From NCBI GenBank assembly GCA_001298545.1, contig LJCX01000019.1:1-64000 (forward strand): a stretch of 64,000 nucleotides of DNA. Reading direction: 5' to 3'. Below are positions 8,494 through 16,254 of the stretch, piece by piece. The DNA comes from Actinobacteria bacterium OV320 (GTDB lineage: Bacteria; Actinomycetota; Actinomycetes; Streptomycetales; Streptomycetaceae). The notes under the pieces are model-generated. The model was not told the origin of the DNA. It was given only the letters and a program-made list of their open reading frames with translations, and ran no database searches. Position 1 is the first letter of the stretch; each line of letters opens with the position of its first letter. A program made the translations under genes and the position numbers.

Positions 8494-9738
8494 TTACTCC
8501 GCGTCCTCGCTGTCGATGCCCAGGCCTGGGAGCAGGCCGGGGAGGAGGGGCGGAAGGGTGACGTCCGGCTGGGTGCTGGGGACGAGGGGGGTCGGGGCGG
8601 TGGTGCCGGCGTCCTTCGGGGGGTCCAGGAGGCCGCCGGTGTTGCCGCCGAGCAGGCCGTCGTCGGTGGTGCCGGAAGTTGACGACTTGCTGGGGGTTCC
8701 GGTGTCGGCGCCGGCCCCGTCGGACGGGGCGTGGCCGGTGCCCGGGGTGCTCGCGTGGCGGCCGGTGTCCGAGGTGCCGGTGGACGCCGGGCCGGTGCCC
8801 TCGCGGGTGCCGCCGCCGCCCGGGGCCGGGGGCCGCGGGAGGAGGGACTGGAGCGGGGCGACCTCTTCGTCTATGGCCTCGAAGACCGACGAGACCTGTT
8901 GACTGACGTCGCCGAGCTGGACCGGCAGGCGGTCGCGCAGGGCGCCCCAGACCTCGCGGTGCGAGCGGGAGAACGCGTCGAGGGCCTGGATGGGGCCCAG
9001 GGAGTTCGGGTCGCGTTCATACGCCTCGTGAAGGAGCCGGTGGCCTTCCGACGCGTCGTGCTGCATGCCGTTCAGGGCGCGTCGGATCTCGCCGAGGGAC
9101 TCGTGGTCGAGGTCGCCGCTGCGGCCCCGCTCCATGAGCCGACGGGCCTCGCTGAGCCGGGTGGAAGCCTGGTCGAGATAGGTCCGACCGCGCTCGTCGT
9201 CGCCGTCGGCCAGATAGTTGAGCTTGAAGTCCTCGATGCCGCGCTTCAGCCCGTAGAGCCCGTCGCCCGGGAGGGCGTCGGAACTCGCGGCCGCGACTCC
9301 ACCGAAGGCGCCCGCCGCGACGCCGACGCTGAGGCCGCCCGCGGTGAGGCCCTTGGCGAGGCGGGAACGCGGTCGGAACTTGCCCAGGGGACTGGCCCGG
9401 TGAGTGCCCCTGGCCCGGTGGGAGCGTTGCTCCGGCACCGAAGGGTCCGCCGTTTCGCCTCCCGCGGTGCCCGCTTGCAGCATGGCCTCCATTGCGGCGA
9501 CCAACTGGGCCCGCTGGACGACCTTGACCTCGGGATCGAACTCCGGTTTGGGCAGCTCGGCGAGACTCGTGGCGAGGGCCAGAAGACGGCCCTGCCCGGT
9601 CTGGTCCGCAGCGGCCGGCGCCGGCGGTGATCCTTCGGTCTGCTCGGCCGCCGTGCCCTGGGCGGAGCAGTCGGACTGCTCCTCCAAGGCCTGGGCGAAG
9701 GCGCTCGCCCGCCGGTGCGCCGATACGTTCGCGATCAC
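8494..9738 (-). CDS. rsbN: RsbN, membrane anti-sigma factor of BldN
   Basis: A 414-residue single-span membrane protein. The N-terminal cytoplasmic part (about residues 1-125) is the sigma-binding region, including VSAHRRASAFAQALEE. One transmembrane segment lies near 129-151. It is followed by a DUF5667 extracytoplasmic domain (GDGLYGLKRGIEDFKL onward) and a Pro/Gly/Thr-rich tail. Established work in S. coelicolor and S. venezuelae shows RsbN sequesters sigma-BldN. GTG at 9738 was chosen because GAGGAGG lies 8 bases upstream; GTG at 9747 overlaps that site. It lies 255 bases after bldN on the same strand with its own candidate promoter. Confidence 0.93.
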   Translation of the reverse strand: MIANVSAHRRASAFAQALEEQSDCSAQGTAAEQTEGSPPAPAAADQTGQGRLLALATSLAELPKPEFDPEVKVVQRAQLVAAMEAMLQAGTAGGETADPSVPEQRSHRARGTHRASPLGKFRPRSRLAKGLTAGGLSVGVAAGAFGGVAAASSDALPGDGLYGLKRGIEDFKLNYLADGDDERGRTYLDQASTRLSEARRLMERGRSGDLDHESLGEIRRALNGMQHDASEGHRLLHEAYERDPNSLGPIQALDAFSRSHREVWGALRDRLPVQLGDVSQQVSSVFEAIDEEVAPLQSLLPRPPAPGGGGTREGTGPASTGTSDTGRHASTPGTGHAPSDGAGADTGTPSKSSTSGTTDDGLLGGNTGGLLDPPKDAGTTAPTPLVPSTQPDVTLPPLLPGLLPGLGIDSEDAE

Positions 9739-9868
9739 TGGCGGCACCTCCTCTCGTCATGACGGTCGACTCCCCTGGGGTCCTGACGGTTGCACGCCCT
9801 GAACCGGATCCACACGATCGAGTGATCGGGGTCGGCCAGGACGTGACCACAGGGAGCCTGTATCCCGC

Positions 9869-9897
9869 ACAACGACTGGCGCGGCACTTGGGTTACG
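9869..9897 (-). promoter_or_regulatory. Candidate sigma-BldN promoter of rsbN
   Basis: On the minus strand CGTAAC (9897-9892) is followed after 17 bases by CGTTGT (9874-9869). The published sigma-BldN consensus is CGTAAC, 16 bases, CGTTGA. The site lies about 130 bases upstream of the rsbN start. rsbN is known to be a BldN target in other streptomycetes; here the site is identified only by eye. Confidence 0.6.
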
Positions 9898-9993
9898 GAC
9901 TGCGGATGATCGGATCGGGAAGACAACGGACTTTCACTGAAGGTGAGTTGGCGTCACGGAGTGTGTGGCGTCGGTCGTGGGCGGGGGACGGGT

Positions 9994-10773
9994 TCAGCGG
10001 GCGTCTTCCGGCAGCAGGCGGGCGAGGGTCCGGACGGCCCGGTACTGGAGCGTCTTGATGGCGCCCTCGTTCTTGCCCATGACGCGCGCGGTCTCGGCGA
10101 CGGAGAGCCCCTGCAGGAACCGGAGCGTCACGCACTCCTGCTGCTGGGGATTGAGTCGGCGTACGGCGTCCAGAAGCGCCGCGTTGGAGAGGGACTCCAG
10201 GACGGAGTCCTCGGGTGAGCGCTCGACCTCGTTGGCGTCGAGCATCTCGCCGGTCGTCACCTCGAGCCGGAAACGGCTCGACTTGAAGTGGTCGGCGACG
10301 AGGTTGCGGGCGATGGTGACGAGCCAGGCGCCGAAGTCGCGGCCCTGCCAGGTGAACGTCCCGATGCGGCGCAGGGCGCGCAGGAACGTCTCGCTGGTCA
10401 GGTCCTCGGCGGTCGCCTTGCCGCCCACCCGGTAGTAGATGTAGCGGTAGACCGTGTCGCTGTACTGGTCGTACAGGCGCCCGAACGCATCGGCCTCGCC
10501 GGCCTGGGCGCGTTCGACGAGGTCCATCATGCGGGCGCTGTCACTGTCGGCGGCCGGCCGACGGGCGGTGGCCGCGCCGGCCGAGCGTCCTCGTCTGCCC
10601 ACCGCGGCGCTGCCGTCGGCCAGTGCGTAGCACGGGCCGAGCGGAGCGGTGGTGGCGAAGGCGGGGACGGCGTACGCGGTGGGGACGACGCCGCGCAAGA
10701 GGTCATGGACCGTAGCGACCGTTGCGCGCAGCGTAGCCAGGCCCGAGGTGTCAACCCCGACGTGTGGGTACAC
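9994..10773 (-). CDS. bldN: BldN, developmental ECF sigma factor (pro-protein)
   Basis: A 259-residue ECF sigma factor. Region 2 starts near residue 83 (LVERAQAGEADAFGRLYDQY) and contains AEDLTSETFLRALRR; region 4 ends with GLSVAETARVMGKNEGAIKT as its HTH. The unusual N-terminal extension of about 82 residues, hydrophobic and Ala-rich, corresponds to the pro-sequence that is removed from BldN in S. coelicolor. The sigma factor directs aerial-mycelium genes (chaplins, rodlins, bldM). The GTG start at 10773 has GGGAG upstream. It is followed by rsbN, its anti-sigma factor. A near-consensus BldD box lies about 50 bases upstream. Confidence 0.95.
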   Translation of the reverse strand: MYPHVGVDTSGLATLRATVATVHDLLRGVVPTAYAVPAFATTAPLGPCYALADGSAAVGRRGRSAGAATARRPAADSDSARMMDLVERAQAGEADAFGRLYDQYSDTVYRYIYYRVGGKATAEDLTSETFLRALRRIGTFTWQGRDFGAWLVTIARNLVADHFKSSRFRLEVTTGEMLDANEVERSPEDSVLESLSNAALLDAVRRLNPQQQECVTLRFLQGLSVAETARVMGKNEGAIKTLQYRAVRTLARLLPEDAR

Positions 10774-11118
10774 GGGACTCCCAGAGGCAGAGCTTGCATC
10801 ACGTGCAGTACGGAACCATTCACCCGTCGTAGCGACGGAAGGGGTACCGGATTGCGTCTGAGGAGAATAACGCTTCGTGCAGGCCCTGCTACACCGAGTT
10901 GCTCAAATCATCGATTACGTCGCTTCTGTGGCCTATTGACGCTCGATCAAGTTGCATAGGGTGAGCGATTATTGATCGAAATAGTTCGAGTTTCGGGTCG
11001 GTCCAGGGCGTGTTGTGGCTGTGCGCGGACAACAGGACTGGACGGGGGGTTACGGGGGTAAGACCGTCGGATTGGCCGGGTTCGGCGCCCGGTGCGAGGT
11101 GTTGTCCGGTAACGCGAA
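10774..11118. other. Long regulatory gap upstream of bldN
   Basis: Some 345 bases without a gene separate bldN from the terminator of the HAD gene. The region is less GC-rich near 10860-11000 (for example the stretch around 10960-11000), as expected for a promoter and long untranslated leader. A near-consensus BldD box is at 10820-10832. No convincing ORF, RNA gene or repeat was seen. Confidence 0.6.
10820..10832. promoter_or_regulatory. Near-consensus BldD-binding site upstream of bldN
   Basis: TCACCCGTCGTAG matches the BldD box TnAC-n5-GTnA at every fixed position except the last A. bldN is an established BldD target, repressed during vegetative growth through c-di-GMP. The position about 50 bases upstream of the bldN start supports the call; no binding data are available here. 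Confidence 0.5.
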
Positions 11119-11149
11119 AGAGCGGCCGGGCTGTTGCGCCCCGGCCGCT
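11119..11149 (-). terminator. Terminator of the HAD-IB phosphatase gene
   Basis: GAGCGGCCGGG pairs with CCCGGCCGCTC (11 bp). On the minus strand the stem is followed by TTTCGCGTT. It lies about 60 bases after the stop of the HAD gene and before bldN on the same strand. Confidence 0.75.
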
Positions 11150-11211
11150 CGGTCGTGACCGCCGCGCACTCGGCGCGGCCGTCGTCGTCATCGCCCTCGT
11201 TGTCGCCCGCG

Positions 11212-12159
11212 TTATCGCCGTCGTCGGTGCAGCGCGATCGCCGCCGCCGTGCCGCCCGCCACCGCGCCCACGCCCGCCGCCGCCGGGATGCCGACCTTCG
11301 CGGCCTTGCGGCCGGTGCGGTAGTCGCGCAGCCGCCAGTCGAGGTTGCGCGCGTGCTTGCGGAGCTTGGCGTCGGGGTTGATGGCGTAGGGGTGGCCGAC
11401 GAGGGAGAGCATCGGGATGTCGTTGTGGGAGTCGCTGTAGGCGGCGCAGCGGGAGAGATCCAGGTTCTCCGCCGCCGCCAGCGCACGGACCGCCTCCGCC
11501 TTCGCGGGACCGTGCAGCGGCTCGCCGACCAGCTTGCCCGTGTAGACGCCCTCGACGGACTCCGCGACCGTGCCCAGCGCGCCGGTCAGGCCGAGACGGC
11601 GGGCGATCACCTGGGCGATCTCCACCGGGGCCGCCGTGACCAGCCACACCTTCTGGCCCGCGTCCAGGTGCGCCTGGGCGAGGGCCCGGGTGCCCGGCCA
11701 GATGCGCTCGGCCATGTACTCGTCGTAGATCTCCTCGCCGATCGACATCAGCTCGGAGACCCGGTGGCCCTGCACGATGGAGAGCGCCGAGTCGCGGGCC
11801 TCCTGCATGTGCTCGGGGTCCTCGACGCCGGCCAGCCGGAACCATGCCTGCTGCCAGGCGAAGCGGGCCAGGTCGCGGGTCTCGAAGAACTTGCGTTTGT
11901 ACAGGCCACGTCCGAAGTGGAAGAGCGCGGCGCCCTGCATCACGGTGTTGTCGAGATCGAAGAAGGCGGCGGCCAGCGCGTCGCCGTGCACCGGGAACTG
12001 CGGTTCCCGGTCGGAGGTGTCCAGGGGCGCCAGGGTCTCCTGGGAGTCCAGGGTTTCCTGGGTGGACTTGCGGGCTGCCTCCGCCGAGGCCTCGCCTGCC
12101 AACACGCTCCGCGCCGTGGCGGAGCGCCTACGGGGAGTGAGCCATCCTAGAGCGGCCAT
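11212..12159 (-). CDS. HAD-IB family phosphatase
   Basis: A 315-residue HAD-superfamily subfamily IB hydrolase (SerB/CicA-like). Motif I is AAFFDLDNTVM near residue 65; motif II is VWLVTAAP; motif IV is AAYSDSHNDIPML. The first about 60 residues are a low-complexity extension, and the C-terminus has a Gly/Ala-rich hydrophobic stretch (GIPAAAGVGAVAGGTAAAIA) followed by HRRRR, which may form a membrane anchor. The substrate is unknown; relatives act on phosphoserine or phospholipid-derived substrates. It starts divergently from the glutaredoxin-like gene, about 100 bases away. Confidence 0.87.
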   Translation of the reverse strand: MAALGWLTPRRRSATARSVLAGEASAEAARKSTQETLDSQETLAPLDTSDREPQFPVHGDALAAAFFDLDNTVMQGAALFHFGRGLYKRKFFETRDLARFAWQQAWFRLAGVEDPEHMQEARDSALSIVQGHRVSELMSIGEEIYDEYMAERIWPGTRALAQAHLDAGQKVWLVTAAPVEIAQVIARRLGLTGALGTVAESVEGVYTGKLVGEPLHGPAKAEAVRALAAAENLDLSRCAAYSDSHNDIPMLSLVGHPYAINPDAKLRKHARNLDWRLRDYRTGRKAAKVGIPAAAGVGAVAGGTAAAIALHRRRR

Positions 12160-12261
12160 GGCGTGAGCATAGCCAGTCTGTTCGGTGGTTCCGGAGCCGA
12201 GAGGTTCGAAGGGTGTGAACTCTCCGCGACCGCGCCGTTAAAGAAGCGCGAGAATGGCGGT

Positions 12262-12534
12262 ATGACTCCCCTCTTTCGACGTAAGGCCGCCACGGGCGAG
12301 CGGTCGGTCACCCTCATTCGTAAGTCCGGTTGTCATCTGTGCGACGACGCCGAGCGCGTGATCGAGAAGGTCTGCGGGGAACTCGGTGTGTCCTGGGAGC
12401 AGAAGGACATCGCCGACGATCCGGAGCTGTACGACCAGTACTGGGAGCAGATCCCGGTGGTGCTGGTCGACGGCAGGCAGCACACCTTCTGGCGGGTGGA
12501 CGAGAGTCGCCTGCGCAAAGAACTGGCCGGGTGA
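12262..12534 (+). CDS. Glutaredoxin-family protein
   Basis: A 90-residue thioredoxin-fold protein. The redox motif is CHLC (in KSGCHLCDDAERV) near residue 24, and QIPVVLVDG supplies the cis-Pro loop. It is of the DUF836/glutaredoxin-like type and would catalyse thiol-disulfide exchange in the cytoplasm. ATG at 12262 follows AATGGCGGT. It lies just upstream of rex on the same strand, but a 250-base gap with the Rex operator separates them, so it is probably its own transcript. Confidence 0.88.
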   Translation: MTPLFRRKAATGERSVTLIRKSGCHLCDDAERVIEKVCGELGVSWEQKDIADDPELYDQYWEQIPVVLVDGRQHTFWRVDESRLRKELAG

Positions 12535-12691
12535 GGAACTGACCGAGCAGTACAAGGCCGTACCGAACGTCGCTTAGGATCGATGGCGGTTTTGTCTCGG
12601 GGGCGGGATTCACGAGGAGAGTGGCGGTTTTGCCCCCTGGAATGTTGCGCGTGACCCCGGTCACGTTGGCCGGGCAAATCGGACACCATCT

Positions 12692-12709
12692 TTGTGCACG
12701 CGTTCACAA
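12692..12709. promoter_or_regulatory. Rex operator (ROP) upstream of rex
   Basis: TTGTGCACGCGTTCACAA matches the Rex operator TTGTGAANNNNTTCACAA with one mismatch. It lies 77 bases upstream of the rex start. In S. coelicolor Rex represses its own rex-hemACD operon through such a site and is released when NADH rises relative to NAD+; the same autoregulation is inferred here. Confidence 0.92.
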
Positions 12710-12785
12710 AGACATAGCCTGCTGTCGACGGGGCGGTCTGGGTACGTGTGACCGCCTACAGCCCCGCTCTACCCGCAGGAGCACC

Positions 12786-13550
12786 GTGGCAACTGGCCGA
12801 ACTCACCGACCGGCGACCCGTAGCCGAGGGATTCCCGAGGCCACCGTCGCCCGGCTTCCGCTGTACCTCCGCGCGCTGACCGCACTGTCGGAGCGCTCGG
12901 TACCCACGGTCTCCTCTGAGGAGCTCGCGGCCGCGGCCGGGGTCAACTCCGCCAAGCTGCGCAAGGACTTCTCCTACCTGGGTTCCTACGGGACCCGGGG
13001 GGTCGGCTACGACGTCGAGTACCTCGTCTACCAGATCTCCCGCGAGCTCGGGCTCACCCAGGACTGGCCCGTCGTGATCGTCGGTATCGGTAACCTCGGC
13101 GCGGCTCTCGCCAACTACGGCGGCTTCGCCTCGCGCGGCTTCCGGGTCGCGGCGCTCATCGACGCCGACCCCGCGATGGCCGGGAAGCAGGTCGCCGGGA
13201 TCTCCGTCCAGCACAGCGACGGCCTGGAGAAGATCATCTCCGACAACGGCGTCTCCATCGGCGTGATCACCACCCCGCCGGGCGTCGCCCAGGCGGTCTG
13301 CGACCGGCTCGTGGCCGCCGGCGTCACGTCCATCCTGAACTTCGCGCCGACCGTGCTGACCGTCCCGGACGGCGTCGACGTGCGCAAGGTCGACCTCTCC
13401 ATCGAGCTCCAGATCCTCGCCTTCCACGAGCAGCGCAAGGCCGGCGAGGAGGCCGCGGCGAACGAGAACGCCGTACCGGCCCCGGCCGGCCGCGCCGACT
13501 CCACCGACCAGGGACCCGACGGGGACGTACCCGCCGTGATGCCGGCATGA
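12786..13550 (+). CDS. rex: Redox-sensing transcriptional repressor Rex
   Basis: A 254-residue Rex repressor. The N-terminal winged helix (about residues 15-85) includes VSSEELAAAAGVNSAKLRKD, and the Rossmann domain has VIVGIGNLGAALANY and LIDADPAMAGK for NAD(H) binding, then a C-terminal swapped helix. It senses the NADH/NAD+ ratio and represses respiratory and haem genes. GTG at 12786 was chosen because CAGGAGCACC precedes it. The acidic C-terminal tail is longer than in Bacillus Rex. Its stop overlaps the hemA start (ATGA), so the genes are translationally coupled. Confidence 0.96.
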   Translation: MATGRTHRPATRSRGIPEATVARLPLYLRALTALSERSVPTVSSEELAAAAGVNSAKLRKDFSYLGSYGTRGVGYDVEYLVYQISRELGLTQDWPVVIVGIGNLGAALANYGGFASRGFRVAALIDADPAMAGKQVAGISVQHSDGLEKIISDNGVSIGVITTPPGVAQAVCDRLVAAGVTSILNFAPTVLTVPDGVDVRKVDLSIELQILAFHEQRKAGEEAAANENAVPAPAGRADSTDQGPDGDVPAVMPA

Positions 13551-15289
13551 GTCTCCTCGTCGTCGGGCTGAGTCACCGCAGCGCTCCGGTCAGCGTGCTG
13601 GAGCGGGCCTCGCTGTCCACGGACGCCCAGTTCAAGCTGCTCCAGGACACGGTCGCCGCCGAACCGGCCGCCGAGGCCGCGGTCCTCGCCACCTGCAACC
13701 GGATCGAGCTGTACGCCGACGTGGACAAGTTCCACGCCGGTGTCGCCGAGCTGTCCACGCTGCTCGCCCAGCACAGCGGGGTCGGGCTCGAGGAGCTCAC
13801 CCCCTACCTGTACGTGCACTACGAGGACCGCGCCGTCCACCACTTCTTCTCGGTGGCCTGCGGGCTGGACTCCATGGTCGTCGGCGAGGGGCAGATCCTC
13901 GGACAGATCAAGGACGCCCTGGCCCGGGCGCAGGAGCTGCACACCGCCGGACGGCTGCTGAACGACCTGTTCCAGCAGGCCCTGCGGGTCGGCAAGCGCG
14001 CCCACTCCGAGACCGGCATCGACCGCGCCGGGCAGTCCCTGGTCACCTTCGGCCTGGAACAGCTGGCCGCGGGCGGGGACGTGACCGCGTGGGCGCGGGG
14101 CAAGAAGGCGCTGGTCATCGGCGCCGGTTCGATGTCCTCGCTGGCCGCCGCCACGCTCGCGCGCGCCGGGGTCGCCGAGATCGTCGTCGCCAACCGCACG
14201 CCCGACCGGGCCGAGCGGCTCGCCCACCTGCTCGAAGAGCAGTACGGACAGCGCCTGACCCAGGGCGGCGACACGGACGTGTCGGCCCGCGCGGTACCGA
14301 TGGAGTCGGTGCCGGCCGAGCTGACACGTGCCGACGTGGCCGTCTCCTGTACCGGGGCGACGGGCCTGGTCCTGACGGCGGAGGCGGTCGCCGAGGCCGT
14401 CGAGGGCCGCACCGGGACACCCGCCGCCTTCGACGACGAGTCCGCGGCGACGGACGTACGGCCGCTGCCGCCCACCTCGGTCGGCACCGACGAGAACTGC
14501 CCCCTCGACCTGGCCGCCGTACAGCAGGCCCCCGTGCAGCAGTCCGGGTTCTCCGTGCTGGGCGAGGCCGCCGTCGCCGGCATGGACGCGGCGACGCTGG
14601 AGCAGCACGCCGCCTGGGTCGACAACGCGACCGTCGACCGCAGGCCGACCGCCCGCCGCACCCCCGAGGCCGACGCCGAGCTGATCACCGCGCTCGCCGC
14701 GACCGCCGCCACCCTCGGCCGGATCCCCGAGCGCCGCGGACCCGAGCCGGTCGCCACGCTCGTCCGGCCGGAGCCGGTGCTCTTCCTGCTCGACCTCGCG
14801 ATGCCGCGGGACGTCGACCCGGCCGCCCACCGGCTGGCCGGCGTGCGGCTGGTGGACATCGAGTCGCTGGCGGAGGCCTCGGCCGACGCGCCGATGGCCG
14901 CCGACGTCGACCAGGTGCGGCGGATCGTCGCCGACGAGGTCGCCGCCTTCGGCGCCGCACAGCGGGCCGCGCACATCACGCCGACCGTGGTCGCCCTGCG
15001 CACCATGGCCGCCGAGGTCGTGGCCACGGAGATCGCCCGGCTCGACGGGCGGCTGCCCGGCCTGGACGACAAGCACCGCGCCGAGATCACCCAGACCGTG
15101 AAGCGGGTCGTCGACAAGCTGCTGCACGCACCGACCGTACGGGTCAAGCAGCTCGCGGCCGAGCCCGGCGGCGCCGGGTACGCGGACGCGCTGCGGACCC
15201 TGTTCGACCTCGACCCGGAGGCGGTGGCCGCCGTGTCCCGGGCCGAGGAAAGCACCGAGAAGAACGCAGAGAGCCGAGGGCCGGCATGA
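13547..15289 (+). CDS. hemA: Glutamyl-tRNA reductase
   Basis: A 580-residue HemA, which reduces glutamyl-tRNA to glutamate-1-semialdehyde with NADPH, the first committed step of the C5 haem pathway. The catalytic Cys is C50 in ATCNRIELYADVD; GEGQILGQIKDA and the NADPH-binding VIGAGSMSSLAA follow. Most bacterial HemA proteins are 420-460 residues; the extra length comes from insertions around residues 240-410, rich in Ala, Thr and Asp, typical of Streptomyces. The C-terminal dimerisation domain is intact. Starts within rex and overlaps hemC by ATGA, giving a tight operon. Confidence 0.95.
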   Translation: MSLLVVGLSHRSAPVSVLERASLSTDAQFKLLQDTVAAEPAAEAAVLATCNRIELYADVDKFHAGVAELSTLLAQHSGVGLEELTPYLYVHYEDRAVHHFFSVACGLDSMVVGEGQILGQIKDALARAQELHTAGRLLNDLFQQALRVGKRAHSETGIDRAGQSLVTFGLEQLAAGGDVTAWARGKKALVIGAGSMSSLAAATLARAGVAEIVVANRTPDRAERLAHLLEEQYGQRLTQGGDTDVSARAVPMESVPAELTRADVAVSCTGATGLVLTAEAVAEAVEGRTGTPAAFDDESAATDVRPLPPTSVGTDENCPLDLAAVQQAPVQQSGFSVLGEAAVAGMDAATLEQHAAWVDNATVDRRPTARRTPEADAELITALAATAATLGRIPERRGPEPVATLVRPEPVLFLLDLAMPRDVDPAAHRLAGVRLVDIESLAEASADAPMAADVDQVRRIVADEVAAFGAAQRAAHITPTVVALRTMAAEVVATEIARLDGRLPGLDDKHRAEITQTVKRVVDKLLHAPTVRVKQLAAEPGGAGYADALRTLFDLDPEAVAAVSRAEESTEKNAESRGPA

Positions 15290-16254
15290 GCGGCATGAGT
15301 ACGAAGGCACTGAGACTGGGGACGAGGCGAAGCAGACTCGCCATGGCCCAGTCCGGGCAGGTCGCGGACGCCGTGAGCCAGGTGACCGGACGGCCCGTGG
15401 AACTCGTCGAGATCACCACCTACGGTGATGTCTCCCGCGAGCACCTCGCGCAGATCGGCGGCACGGGAGTCTTCGTGACCGCGCTGCGCGACGCGCTGGC
15501 CAAGGGCGAGGTCGACTTCGCGGTTCACTCGCTGAAGGACCTGCCGACCACGCAGCCCGAGGACCTGGTCCTGGCCGCCATACCGGTGCGCGAGGACCCC
15601 CGCGACGTGATCGTCGCCCGGGACGCGCTGAAGTTCACCGACCTGCGGCGCGGAGCGCGCATCGGTACGGGTTCGCCGCGCCGGATGGCGCAGCTGAACG
15701 CGTACGCGCGCAGCCACGGGCTGGACATCGAGACCGTCCCGATCCGCGGGAACGTCGACACGCGGATCGGGTACGTGCACGACGGCGAGCTGGACGCGGT
15801 GGTGCTGGCGGCGGCCGGCCTCAGCCGCATCGGCCGCATCGACGAGGTCACCGACTTCCTGTCGATAGACACGGTTCTGCCCGCTCCCGGCCAGGGAGCA
15901 CTGGCGATCGAGTGTGCCGCGGACAACGCGTCACTGATCGCCGCGCTCGGTGAGCTCGACGACCCGTTCACCCGGATCGCCGTGACCGCCGAACGGTCCC
16001 TGCTCGCCGCCCTGGAGGCCGGCTGCTCCGCCCCTGTGGGCGCGCTTGCCGACCTTCTGGCCGACGGGCAGATTGTCAACGAAATGCGCCTGCGTGGCGT
16101 CGTCGGCACCACCGACGGCACGCGCATGGTGCAGCTGTCCACCACCGGTCCCGTGCCCGAGACGCACGACGGGGCAATGGCGCTCGGTCGCGAACTCGCA
16201 GCCGAGATGCTCGCCCAGGGCGCGGCCGGTCTGATGGGGGAGCGAGCACTGTGA
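15286..16254 (+). CDS. hemC: Hydroxymethylbilane synthase (porphobilinogen deaminase)
   Basis: A 322-residue HemC, which condenses four porphobilinogens into hydroxymethylbilane. Visible signatures are LRLGTRRSRLAMAQ, VHSLKDLPT, RDVIV, GSPRRMAQL and GNVDTR, and the dipyrromethane cofactor Cys is at about residue 247 in LEAGCSAPVGA. ATG at 15286 overlaps the hemA stop; a second ATG at 15295 is an alternative. The downstream hemD gene overlaps its stop by GTGA. Confidence 0.96.
   Translation: MSGMSTKALRLGTRRSRLAMAQSGQVADAVSQVTGRPVELVEITTYGDVSREHLAQIGGTGVFVTALRDALAKGEVDFAVHSLKDLPTTQPEDLVLAAIPVREDPRDVIVARDALKFTDLRRGARIGTGSPRRMAQLNAYARSHGLDIETVPIRGNVDTRIGYVHDGELDAVVLAAAGLSRIGRIDEVTDFLSIDTVLPAPGQGALAIECAADNASLIAALGELDDPFTRIAVTAERSLLAALEAGCSAPVGALADLLADGQIVNEMRLRGVVGTTDGTRMVQLSTTGPVPETHDGAMALGRELAAEMLAQGAAGLMGERAL

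Noticed and set aside
13115..15310. 731-codon minus-strand open frame
   Set aside because: It runs antisense through rex and hemA and encodes repetitive Gly/Arg/Asp sequence. The sense genes have unmistakable motifs.
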